A stretch of 48,984 nt of DNA from Bog-756 sp035531955 (lineage in GTDB: Bacteria > Actinomycetota > Acidimicrobiia > Acidimicrobiales > RAAP-2). Where the stretch lies: positions 1 to 48,984 of the forward strand of contig DATKRZ010000035.1 of assembly GCA_035531955.1 (NCBI GenBank), given 5' to 3'. The stretch's first letter is position 1, and each line of letters starts with the position of its first letter. The position numbers and the translations under genes were made by a program. Under the pieces are notes generated by a model. That model was not told where the DNA came from. It ran no database searches and saw only the letters and a list, made by a program, of their open reading frames with translations. Positions 32,194 through 40,174 of the stretch are shown here, one piece after another.

Positions 32194-33195
32194 TCAACCC
32201 GCTTCGGCGCTCATCCAGGCGACCAACAGGTGCTCGGAGAGCTCGTCCACCGAAGTCCGGGCGTTGAGGCCGCTGGTCGAGGGCATCACGTACGCCGGGC
32301 GCCCACCTATCGGTTCGGGTTGTAGCCCGGGCGCGGCCTTGGGGTTGACCACCGTGCGCCATCCAGACAGGCCGGTGAAGCAGACCGCGCCGGGCCGGAG
32401 CCATTCGACGAGCCGTTCGACCCTGGCGAATCCGGCGCGGTATTCGTCCGGAGTCACCTCGGCTGCGGTACGGGTCGGCCGCTTCACGAAGTCGGTCATC
32501 CCCACCCGGTACGCCGTCACCGCGTCGGCCGGGTCCCGGTCGCGGCCGACGATGCCGGCGCCCAGCGCCGCCTTCCAGAACCGGTTGCCCGGTCGGGCGT
32601 AGCCCACGCCGAAATCCGCCGAGTAGATCGACGGATTCACCCCGCACACCAGCAGCCGCATCCCGGCGCCGACCGTGTCGGCGAGTGTCCGGGCCCGGAC
32701 GGCCCGAAGTTGGATCTCGTCGCCCGACACGGTGACTGACTCCAACTCGACCGTGAACCCAGCACCGGCCATCACATCCACCAGTCGGCCCGGTGGCCAC
32801 CGGGCGAAGCACCGGCCACCGACCTGCTCTCGGGGTCCGGCGTCGCCCGGGTCGTCGCCCGCCAGGGCCCGGAACTCGAGCAGCGCTCCGACGGCGAGTA
32901 CCCGGTGGAGGTCCCAGAGCGCCATGGGGAGGCGCAGTGGCGGGACGAGGAGGTGGGCCATCGAGGACCGGGCCCGGCTGGTGGACCCTCGGGCGAACGG
33001 CAGGTGCTCGACGTCGCCCTCCACCAGGAGGGCACCAGGTACCGGGTGGCGGAAGGCCCCCACCGCCGCGCCGGACGCACCGAGGACGATGTTCGACCAC
33101 TCCGCCGCGGCTCCGAGGGAGCAGGACCCGGCCTCGAGGGGGCGGCCCTCGCGGCCGTTCCCCTGGGGCAGTGAGGTCACCTCGAGGGCGTTCAC
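32194..33195 (-). CDS. Uracil/thymine DNA glycosylase (Mug type) fused to a degenerate methyltransferase domain
   Basis: 333 residues from GTG 33195, whose GTGA overlaps the kdpD stop. Residues about 180-333 are a Mug-type glycosylase: GVNPSIYSADFGVGYARPGN with the catalytic Asn, NRFWKAAL, and STSGLNA near the end. Residues about 35-175 look like the last two thirds of a class I methyltransferase (VEGDVEHLPFARGS, LPMALWDLHRVL, DVMAGAGFTVE) but the GxGxG SAM loop is absent. It removes uracil or thymine from mismatches; the N-terminal part is probably not catalytic. Fusion as such may be known in relatives, but coupling to kdpD is unusual. Confidence 0.85.
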   Translation of the reverse strand: MNALEVTSLPQGNGREGRPLEAGSCSLGAAAEWSNIVLGASGAAVGAFRHPVPGALLVEGDVEHLPFARGSTSRARSSMAHLLVPPLRLPMALWDLHRVLAVGALLEFRALAGDDPGDAGPREQVGGRCFARWPPGRLVDVMAGAGFTVELESVTVSGDEIQLRAVRARTLADTVGAGMRLLVCGVNPSIYSADFGVGYARPGNRFWKAALGAGIVGRDRDPADAVTAYRVGMTDFVKRPTRTAAEVTPDEYRAGFARVERLVEWLRPGAVCFTGLSGWRTVVNPKAAPGLQPEPIGGRPAYVMPSTSGLNARTSVDELSEHLLVAWMSAEAG

Positions 33196-35876
33196 GATGC
33201 CGAAGGTGCCCACGGGTGCGGGGAGCCGGTCGTCTGTCGGACCAGGGTCGGGCCGGGCCGGGCCGGGCCGCCGTCCGGCAGGCGAACCACCATCGTGCAG
33301 CCGCCGCCCGGGGTGTCCTCGATGTCGAGGTCGCCCCCGATCGCCTCGATGAATCCGCGGGCCACGGCCAGGCCGAGTCCTGCGCCGACCTGGCCCTCGG
33401 AGCTGCCGGCCCGCTGGAAGGGCCGGAACACCGACTCACGGTCCTCACGGCGGATACCCGGCCCCCGGTCGATCACCCGGATGTCGACTCGGCCTGCCAC
33501 CGAGCCGGCTTCGATGCGAAGCCCGTTCCCACCGGCGTGAATGAGGGCATTGTCGATCAGATTCGCCACGGCACGTTCGAGGAGCCCCGGATCGGTCCGT
33601 ACCCTCGGGAGCGGCTCCTCCACATCCACGGTCACATCGACACCGCGTGGCCCGAGGCTCTCGACCGCGGAATCAATGAGCTCGTGGACGTCGGTGCTCT
33701 GGTCGAGCACCTCCATCGAACCGGTCTGCAGGCGGTTCATGTCGAGCAGATTCTCGACCAGGCCGTTCAACCGGTCGGATTCGCCGTCGATGGTCTGCAA
33801 CAGGATCCGCGTCTCATCGGACCCGAATGCCAGTTGGTCCGAAAGCAGGCTCGACGAAGCGGCCTTGATCGAGGCCAGAGGTGTGCGAAGGTCGTGGCTC
33901 ACCGCCGCCAACAGGGCCGATCGGAGCTGGTTGTCCCGGACCAGCGCGTCGGCCCCGGCCGCCTCGGCGTGGAGCCGGTTGCTCTCGAGGACCGTCGCCA
34001 CTTGGGCGGCAAACGCGGCCAGGATCTCACGATCCTCGGCCGTCAGGTCCGGTCCCTTCAGGGCGAGCAGCTCCCAGCCGGTCAGGGGTAGCACCACCGT
34101 GGCCTCGGCGGGATTGCCCGGAGGTTCGATGCCGGCGGAGGCCACCACCGACCACGTCCGGACGGCAACCTCCGCCCCGGGAGTGGAGCCGGGAGGCCGG
34201 CGGTTCACGTCGGATCTGAGCACGGCGGCAGCATCGAGGTGGAAGGCGGTCTTCAACTCCTCCAGAAGCGATGGAAGCGGGTTTCCCTCCGGAGCGACCA
34301 TGCGGCCGGCGACCCGGGCGAGCGTCCGTGCATCGGCCCGGGCCTGAATGGCGCCGGCGGTCTGCCGGGCAGCGAGATCGACGAGGACGCTGACCACACC
34401 CGCGGTGACCGCAAACATCACCAGGGCCAGTATGTCCCGGGCATCGCCGATGGTGAAGGTGTGGATGGGCGGTGCGAAATAGTAGTTGGAGAGGAGGAAC
34501 CCCGCCAGTGCGGCCAGTACCGCTGGCCACGCACCTCCCGTGGCCGCCACGACCACCACCAGGACCAGGTACGAACTGAGCGCAGTGGACAGGTCGACAT
34601 GGGCCCGGGCGCTGGTGAGCGCGACCGTGAGTAGGGGAAAGCCGATCACCCCGATGACCAGGGCTGCCGATCGGCGCCGGATCGGCAGGGGAGAGAGCAC
34701 CCGGCGGGGGTGCCGGCTGGCCGGCCGGCGCTGACCACGGGGATGCTGGGTGACGCTGTCCGGGCTCGCCCCGGTGCCGCGGTCGGAGTCCGGCTGCAGC
34801 TCGACCTCGGTGGCGATGACGTGGACGTCCAGCGAGCCCCCAGCTGCCCGAATGACCGAGTTGATGACCGACCCGCGGACGAACTCGGTGAACCGGCTCC
34901 GCTGGGTGGCACCCATCACGAGCTGGGTCGCATTCTCCGCTCGGGCCACCTGCACGAGGGCGGGTGCCACATCGGAGCCAACCACCTCGACATACCGTCC
35001 GCCGAGATCGTCGAGCAGGGCGCGGTTGTGGACCAGGCCCTGAGACCCTCGGCCGGTCAGGCTGTCGTCAGTGCGGACGTGCACGCCCACCAGCTCGGCC
35101 TTCGTGCGCATGGCCATTCGGGCGGCACGCCGGATGAGGATGCCGCTCCCATGTGAGCCGGTCAGCGACACCACGATCCGCTCCTTGATCTCCCAGGGAC
35201 CGGCGATGTTGTGTCGCTCCCGGTAGTGGTTGAGCTCCTCGTCCACCCGATCGGCAACCCACAGCAGCGCCAGCTCGCGCAGCGCGGTGAGGTTTCCCGT
35301 ACGGAAGTAGTTCCCGAGGGCGGCATCGATGCGCTCGGGTGGATAGACGTTCCCGTGGGCCAGCCTCCTGCGTAGTGCCTCCGGGGCCATGTCGACCAGT
35401 TCCAGCTGGTCGGCCGCCCTCACCACCGGATCGGGCACCGTCTCCTTCTGGGTGACGCCGGTGATCTGCTCGACGACGTCGTTGAGTGACTCGAGGTGCT
35501 GGAGGTTGACCGTCGAGATGACGTTGATGCCGGCGTCGAGGAGCTCCTCGACGTCCCGCCAGCGCTTGGCATTCTTCGAACCGGGGGCATTGGTGTGCGC
35601 CAGCTCGTCCACCAGTACGAGATCGGGCTTGCGGCCCAGCAATCCCTCGAGGTCCATCTCCTCGAGGGTCTGGCCCCGGTACTCGACGGCGCGCCGCGGG
35701 AAGACCTCCAGGTCGCGGATCTGCGCGTCGGTCTGGGGCCGGCCATGGTCCTGCACCCAGCCGACGACCACATCGGTGCCGCGCTCCTTCCTACGCCATC
35801 CCTCGTTGAGCATGGCGTAGGTCTTGCCGACCCCCGGGGCAGCGCCGAGATACAGCCGGAGTTTTCCTCGTGCCAC
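33192..35876 (-). CDS. kdpD: Osmosensitive K+ channel histidine kinase KdpD
   Basis: 894 residues from GTG 35876, chosen because a perfect AGGAGG lies 6 bases upstream and KdpD proteins start with ARGKLRLYLGAAPGVGKT; an open frame continues to 35975. Walker A GAAPGVGKT is at 11-19, the KdpD sensor domain runs to about 210, a universal-stress domain (VSLTGSHGSGILIRRAARMA) to about 340, four membrane helices (DUF4118) at about 390-490, a GAF-like domain, then the HisKA H-box SHDLRTPLASIKAA and HATPase motifs (NLIDNALIHAGG, DRGPGI, GAGLGLAVARG). It phosphorylates KdpE under K+ limitation. Confidence 0.93.
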   Translation of the reverse strand: MARGKLRLYLGAAPGVGKTYAMLNEGWRRKERGTDVVVGWVQDHGRPQTDAQIRDLEVFPRRAVEYRGQTLEEMDLEGLLGRKPDLVLVDELAHTNAPGSKNAKRWRDVEELLDAGINVISTVNLQHLESLNDVVEQITGVTQKETVPDPVVRAADQLELVDMAPEALRRRLAHGNVYPPERIDAALGNYFRTGNLTALRELALLWVADRVDEELNHYRERHNIAGPWEIKERIVVSLTGSHGSGILIRRAARMAMRTKAELVGVHVRTDDSLTGRGSQGLVHNRALLDDLGGRYVEVVGSDVAPALVQVARAENATQLVMGATQRSRFTEFVRGSVINSVIRAAGGSLDVHVIATEVELQPDSDRGTGASPDSVTQHPRGQRRPASRHPRRVLSPLPIRRRSAALVIGVIGFPLLTVALTSARAHVDLSTALSSYLVLVVVVAATGGAWPAVLAALAGFLLSNYYFAPPIHTFTIGDARDILALVMFAVTAGVVSVLVDLAARQTAGAIQARADARTLARVAGRMVAPEGNPLPSLLEELKTAFHLDAAAVLRSDVNRRPPGSTPGAEVAVRTWSVVASAGIEPPGNPAEATVVLPLTGWELLALKGPDLTAEDREILAAFAAQVATVLESNRLHAEAAGADALVRDNQLRSALLAAVSHDLRTPLASIKAASSSLLSDQLAFGSDETRILLQTIDGESDRLNGLVENLLDMNRLQTGSMEVLDQSTDVHELIDSAVESLGPRGVDVTVDVEEPLPRVRTDPGLLERAVANLIDNALIHAGGNGLRIEAGSVAGRVDIRVIDRGPGIRREDRESVFRPFQRAGSSEGQVGAGLGLAVARGFIEAIGGDLDIEDTPGGGCTMVVRLPDGGPARPGPTLVRQTTGSPHPWAPSAS

Positions 35877-36023
35877 AGCCCTCCTGACCTCAGGTTCGAT
35901 CCATCGTGTGCCCCGCCGCCGGGTCGGACGGGCGCTCACCCGTCCCCGCGACGGCAGGGGCCTGGTCGTCCCCACGCGGGCTACGTCCCGGCGGTCCGCC
36001 AGCTTCCCCTGGGCCCGGTGGCA

Positions 36024-36719
36024 TCATGTCGCGGTCCCGGAGTTCGTGTCGAGGCTGTAGCCGATGCCCGGTGCGGTCCGGATCAACGTTCCCGAGACGT
36101 CGCCGAGCTTCTGCCGCAACCGGTGCACGTACGCGTGTAGATACTGTGCCTCCTTGCCGTAGCCCGCCCCCCAGACGTTGGAGAGGATCATCTGGTGGGT
36201 ACAGGTCCGACCGGCGTGGCGGGCCAGGAATGACAGCACCTCGAACTCCTTGGTCGTGAGCCCGACCGGGACGCCGTTCAGATGGGCTTCGCGGTGCACG
36301 AAGTCCAATTCGAGCTGTCCGACGCTGATGGCCGTCGGCGGTGGCCCGTCGGGCCCGGAACCACGATGGCGGATGGCGGTGCGGATCCGGGCTTCCAATT
36401 CGGCCATGCCGAACGGCTTCGTCACGTAGTCGTCCGCCCCTCCATTGAGCGCGGCGACCTTGCGGTTCTCGGCACCGCTGGCCGAGAGGATGATGATCGG
36501 CACCTCGCTCCACTGGCGGATCCTCTTGCAGACCGACTGCCCGTCGATGTCGGGAAGACCCAGGTCGAGCACGACAACGTCAGGCGATGTCAGCGCAGTC
36601 TGAGAGATACCCTGCCCGCCGTTCACCGCCGTCATGACCTCGTGGCCCCCGGCCTCGAGCCCGACACGAAGCGCTCGCAGGAGCGAGGGGTCGTCGTCGA
36701 TGACGAGGATCCGGGCCAT
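36024..36719 (-). CDS. kdpE: Response regulator KdpE
   Basis: 231 residues from ATG 36719, two bases after the stop of the upstream kinase. The receiver domain has the acidic pocket DDD at 8-10, phospho-acceptor D52 (VVLDLGLPDIDG), and the conserved Lys in VTKPFGMAELEARI; the OmpR/PhoB winged helix follows from about residue 130 (TTKEFEVLSFLARH, then YLHAYVHRLRQKLGD). It activates kdpFABC, transcribed divergently from this operon. A 147-base gap separates it from kdpD. Confidence 0.92.
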   Translation of the reverse strand: MARILVIDDDPSLLRALRVGLEAGGHEVMTAVNGGQGISQTALTSPDVVVLDLGLPDIDGQSVCKRIRQWSEVPIIILSASGAENRKVAALNGGADDYVTKPFGMAELEARIRTAIRHRGSGPDGPPPTAISVGQLELDFVHREAHLNGVPVGLTTKEFEVLSFLARHAGRTCTHQMILSNVWGAGYGKEAQYLHAYVHRLRQKLGDVSGTLIRTAPGIGYSLDTNSGTAT

Positions 36720-36723
36720 TGTC

Positions 36724-38199
36724 CTACCGGCCGTCGCCATTGCCGGCCGCCTGCGGAAGGGTGAAGACGAAGCGGGCGCCGCCTCCGGCCACATCCTCCA
36801 CCCAGATCTGCTCATCGTGGGCTTCGACGAACGTCTTGGCAATGGTCAGTCCCAGGCCGGACCGGCCTCCGGTGTCGAAACGCACGAATCGGTCGAAGAC
36901 GGCCCGTCGCTCGGACGCCGGCACCCCTGGTCCCCGGTCGGCCACGGAGATGGCGATCCGATCGTCACGGAGCTCACCGGTCACCGTGATCTGAGTGTCA
37001 GGCGGGGAATGGCGATCGGCATTGTCAAGGAGATTAGCCAGCACCTGACCGATGAGCAGCTCGTCCACGTCGACCGAAGGGAGCCCGTCGGCCAGGTCCA
37101 TCCGGACCGTCCGCTCGCCCAACGTCGAACGTAGGGCGACAACGGCATCGGTCACAAGGGTGCGAACCGATCGTCGGCCGCGCCGGATCTCGAGGACGCC
37201 TGCGTCGAACCGCGTCAGGTCCAAGAGGTTGGTGACCAGGCGGGTCAGCCGGTCGGTCTCCGCGTCGATGAGCCCGTAGAGCTCGCGCCGATCGGAGTCG
37301 GAGAGCGGAGCAGCCGAATTCAAAAGCGTCGAGGAAGCCACCTTCATCGTGGCCAACGGAGTGCGGAGGTCGTGCGACACCGCTCCCATGAGGGCGTGGC
37401 GCAGTCGGTCGACCTCCTCCAGGAGCTCGGAACGGAGGGCCTGTTCGCGCAGCCGTGCCCGTTCCAACGCCAGCGCGGCATGATTGGCGAAGGTGCGGAG
37501 CAGGCCCATGTCCGCCTCTGACGCCGGGGTGCCCCGCAGGGCCAGGATCCCGACCGGCCGGCTGGCCGCGGTCAACGCCACGGTGCGGAGGTCATGGGGC
37601 GCTCCTGGTCCCGTTCCGAGGCTGACCGGTACCCCAGAGTGCGGGTCCAGCCGCTTCAGCTGGTCCCTCGACATCTCCTCGCCGGCCGCCGCTGCAATCT
37701 CCAGGCGGTCGCCTTCGGGTACCAGCAGCGCCACCCCGGGGACCTCGAACACGGTGGCCACCGCTCCGACGATGGTCTCGAGCAGCTCGTCGACCGACCG
37801 GTCCTCGACCAGGAGCTCGGACAGCTCGAAGAGGCGGCGGGTCTCGTCGGCCCTCCTCTGGGCATCCGAGCGTGCCGAGTCGAGGCTGGCGACGACCCGG
37901 GCCACCAGCAGCATCACCACCACATACACACCGAGAACGACCCAGTTCTGACCGCTGCCGACGGTCAGGCGGTAGTAGGGCGGAATGAACACGAAGTCGT
38001 AGACGAGGAACCCTACGAGCACACTGGCCACCCCGGCCCGAAACCCGCCGGTCGCCACTCCCGCGACCACCGGGATGACCAATATCAGGGCCACCGAGGC
38101 AATGCTCAAATGGGAGCGGAAGGCCAGCATGACCGCGCCGAGGCCGATCGTGGTCACGATTCCGGTGATCAGGCCGACGAGGCTTCTGCGCACAGCCAC
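36724..38199 (-). CDS. Second KdpD-like sensor histidine kinase, lacking the cytoplasmic sensor domain
   Basis: 491 residues; GTG 38199 or GTG 38193. Three or four membrane helices at about 5-110 (DUF4118-type, GLITGIVTTIGLGAVML, PVVAGVATGGFRAGVASVLV), a GAF-like domain (about 125-245), HisKA with SHDLRTPLATMK and HATPase with LLDNADRHSPP, DRGPGVPASERR and GRSGLGLTIAKTFVEAHD. This is the C-terminal half of a KdpD without the Walker A sensor and universal-stress modules. It is the first gene of the kinase-kdpE-kdpD operon, two bases before kdpE, so it probably feeds the same regulator or works with KdpD as a pair. Confidence 0.88.
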   Translation of the reverse strand: MAVRRSLVGLITGIVTTIGLGAVMLAFRSHLSIASVALILVIPVVAGVATGGFRAGVASVLVGFLVYDFVFIPPYYRLTVGSGQNWVVLGVYVVVMLLVARVVASLDSARSDAQRRADETRRLFELSELLVEDRSVDELLETIVGAVATVFEVPGVALLVPEGDRLEIAAAAGEEMSRDQLKRLDPHSGVPVSLGTGPGAPHDLRTVALTAASRPVGILALRGTPASEADMGLLRTFANHAALALERARLREQALRSELLEEVDRLRHALMGAVSHDLRTPLATMKVASSTLLNSAAPLSDSDRRELYGLIDAETDRLTRLVTNLLDLTRFDAGVLEIRRGRRSVRTLVTDAVVALRSTLGERTVRMDLADGLPSVDVDELLIGQVLANLLDNADRHSPPDTQITVTGELRDDRIAISVADRGPGVPASERRAVFDRFVRFDTGGRSGLGLTIAKTFVEAHDEQIWVEDVAGGGARFVFTLPQAAGNGDGR

Positions 38200-38205
38200 A
38201 TTGTC
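38200..38205 (-). promoter_or_regulatory. Candidate -10 box of the regulatory operon
   Basis: GACAAT on the minus strand would start transcription at 38193, the second of two in-frame GTG codons of the KdpD-like kinase, again a leaderless arrangement. The hexamer departs from TANNNT at the first position, so confidence is lower. Confidence 0.35.
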
Positions 38206-38262
38206 GTACGGAACCGGCTCCCCGGATCCAAGACACCCAACTGTTGAGGATTTATTCAGAGT

Positions 38263-38276
38263 AACGGGCTCCCGTT
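38263..38276. promoter_or_regulatory. Inverted repeat in the divergent kdp promoter, candidate KdpE or other operator
   Basis: AACGGG-CT-CCCGTT, a perfect 6-bp inverted repeat, 25 bases upstream of the kdp -10. It is flanked by related GTTGAG copies at about 38243 and 38274 and TTCAGA copies at 38255-38260 and 38287-38292, a spacing that suggests multiple regulator contacts on the face used by an activator. Confidence 0.45.
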
Positions 38277-38301
38277 GAGAGCCAGTTCAGACCGACAGGC
38301 A

Positions 38302-38307
38302 GATACT
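38302..38307 (+). promoter_or_regulatory. -10 box of the kdp transport operon
   Basis: GATACT ends six bases before ATG 38314, so the operon mRNA would begin at the start codon of the 27-residue peptide. It differs from TANNNT at one position, fitting an activator-dependent promoter. Confidence 0.5.
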
Positions 38308-38313
38308 CGTTCC

Positions 38314-38397
38314 ATGGCAGACTTCCTCGTAGTGATCGGAGTCGTCGGGTTCACCCTGGCGATGCTCGGCCTCGTCTGGGCCCTGGACCGGATATGA
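38314..38397 (+). CDS. 27-residue membrane peptide preceding kdpF
   Basis: Begins MADFLVVIGVVGFTLAMLGL and ends ALDRI; one hydrophobic helix covers most of it. The -10 box is exactly one promoter spacing upstream of its ATG, and its stop overlaps the kdpF start (ATGA), so it is translated and coupled. Similar small ORFs precede kdpF in other actinobacteria as I recall. It may stabilise or adjust the Kdp complex or act as a leader peptide; no function is known. Confidence 0.65.
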   Translation: MADFLVVIGVVGFTLAMLGLVWALDRI

Positions 38398-38483
38398 CGG
38401 TCACCCAGGGCATCCTTCTCGGTGTCGCCGTCCTGATGTTCGTCTATCTGGGCGTGGCGATGTTCAAGCCCGAGAAGTTCTGA
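38394..38483 (+). CDS. kdpF: K+-transporting ATPase small subunit KdpF
   Basis: 29 residues, starting MTVTQGILLGVAVLMFVYLG and ending AMFKPEKF. One membrane helix followed by the KPE.F end typical of KdpF. In E. coli KdpF is a lipid-like stabiliser of the KdpABC complex. It overlaps the preceding peptide by four bases and ends two bases before kdpA. Confidence 0.85.
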   Translation: MTVTQGILLGVAVLMFVYLGVAMFKPEKF

Positions 38484-38485
38484 GC

Positions 38486-40174
38486 ATGGGGCTCACCTGG
38501 ACGATCATCACCCTGGTCATCGCCTTGGGCATCACCTGGCGCTGTCTGGGGTCCTACATGGCCGCGGTGTTCGAACAGCGGGTGCACTTCCTCGGCTGGG
38601 CCGAGCGACCGGTCTACCGACTCCTGGGTACCGGCCCCGACCAGGAGCAGACCTGGAAGCGCTACGCCGGATCCATGATCGTCTTCTCGGCCGTCTCGAT
38701 CGTCTTCACCTACGTGATCATCCGTATCCAGGGGTCCCTCCCGCTCGATCCCCAGCACTTCGGGGCCGTGGGACAGGCGCTCAGCTTCAACACGGCCTCG
38801 TCGTTCGTGACCAACACCAATTGGCAGAACTACGGCGGCGAGACGACGATGTCCTACTTCTCGCAGATGGGCGCCCTCACCGTCCAACAGTTCGTCACCC
38901 CGGCGGTGGGCATCGCCGTCGCCATCGTCGTGGTGCGGGGATTCGCCCGGCACAATTCTCCGACGATCGGGAACTTCTGGGTCGACATCACCCGTTGCCT
39001 CCTCTACGTCCTGCTCCCGGTGGCGTTCATCGCCGGGATCATCTTGGTGGGCCAGGGAGCCGTGCAGACACTTGCCGGTCCCGTCGACATCCACAACGCC
39101 CTGAACGGGGTCACCCAGACGATCCCCCGCGGTCCGATCGGCTTCATGGAGGCGATCAAGCAGCTCGGGACCAATGGAGGAGGGTTCCTCAACGCCAACT
39201 CGGCGACGACTTTTGAGAACCCGACCGGCCTCACCAACTGGCTGTCCATCTACCTGCTTCTGGCCATCCCGCTCGCCCTCACCTACACGTTCGGGAAGAT
39301 GGTGGGCAGCATTCGCCACGGGGCCGCCCTCCTGGCCGCCATGGTGGTCATCTTCGGCGTGTGGGTGGGGTTCACGAGCTATGCCGAGCACCAGCAGAAT
39401 CCCGCGGTCGCCGCGGCCGGGGTTCACTCGAGCACGGGCAACACCGAGGGGAAGGAGGTGCGCTTCGGTGACACCTCCAGTGCCCTCTTCGGAGTGGCGT
39501 CGACCAACACCTCGACCGGCTCGGCCGATGCCTCCTACGACTCGTTCACACCCATCGGCGGCTTCGGCCTGCTCACCGGCATGATGCTGGGTGAAGTCAC
39601 CCCGGGTGGTACGGGGAGCGGGCTCTACACCATCCTCATCTACGCCATCATCGCCGTGTTCATCGGCGGCCTCATGATCGGGCGAACGCCCGAGTACCTG
39701 GGAAAGAAGATCCAGGCCAAGGAGGTGAAGCTGGCAGGGCTAGGTGCACTGGTCATGCCGATCGTCGTGCTCATCCTCACGGCCATCGCCGTGTCCCTCC
39801 ACGCCGGGCGGGCCGGCCCGCTCAATGCCGGGCCCCACGGGTTCAGCGAGATCCTGTACGGACTGACCTCGCAGGGGAACAACAACGGCTCAGCCTTCGC
39901 CGGGCTCACCGGCAATACCTCCTTCTACAACATCATCGGCGGCATCGACATGCTGCTGGGCAGGTTCGGCATCATGATCCCGGCCCTGGCCCTCGGGGGC
40001 GTATTGGCCGCCAAGAACGTCGTACCCGCGTCGCTCGGGACCTTCCGCACCGACAACTCCATGTTCGTCGGACTGACCATCGGCGTGATCGTGATCATCG
40101 GTGGCCTGACCTTCTTCCCCGCCATATCGCTGGGTCCGATCGTCGAGCAGCTCAGCCACGGGAAGTTCTTCTGA
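38486..40174 (+). CDS. kdpA: K+-transporting ATPase, potassium-binding subunit KdpA
   Basis: 562 residues, near the 557 of E. coli. Ten membrane helices; the four selectivity-filter-like loops are recognisable, for example NTASSFVTNTNWQNYGGE (first P-loop), QLGTNGGGFLNANSATTFEN (second), FGLLTGMMLGEVTPGGTGSG (third) and GLTSQGNNNGSAFAGLTGN (fourth). KdpA binds and admits K+ with high affinity and passes it to the KdpB pump site. Adjacent to kdpF and overlapping kdpB by one base. Confidence 0.97.
   Translation: MGLTWTIITLVIALGITWRCLGSYMAAVFEQRVHFLGWAERPVYRLLGTGPDQEQTWKRYAGSMIVFSAVSIVFTYVIIRIQGSLPLDPQHFGAVGQALSFNTASSFVTNTNWQNYGGETTMSYFSQMGALTVQQFVTPAVGIAVAIVVVRGFARHNSPTIGNFWVDITRCLLYVLLPVAFIAGIILVGQGAVQTLAGPVDIHNALNGVTQTIPRGPIGFMEAIKQLGTNGGGFLNANSATTFENPTGLTNWLSIYLLLAIPLALTYTFGKMVGSIRHGAALLAAMVVIFGVWVGFTSYAEHQQNPAVAAAGVHSSTGNTEGKEVRFGDTSSALFGVASTNTSTGSADASYDSFTPIGGFGLLTGMMLGEVTPGGTGSGLYTILIYAIIAVFIGGLMIGRTPEYLGKKIQAKEVKLAGLGALVMPIVVLILTAIAVSLHAGRAGPLNAGPHGFSEILYGLTSQGNNNGSAFAGLTGNTSFYNIIGGIDMLLGRFGIMIPALALGGVLAAKNVVPASLGTFRTDNSMFVGLTIGVIVIIGGLTFFPAISLGPIVEQLSHGKFF

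Noticed and set aside
35877..35975. Longer KdpD starting at GTG 35975
   Set aside because: The extension is basic and unlike KdpD N-termini, while AGGAGG lies at ideal distance before GTG 35876 and the family starts there.
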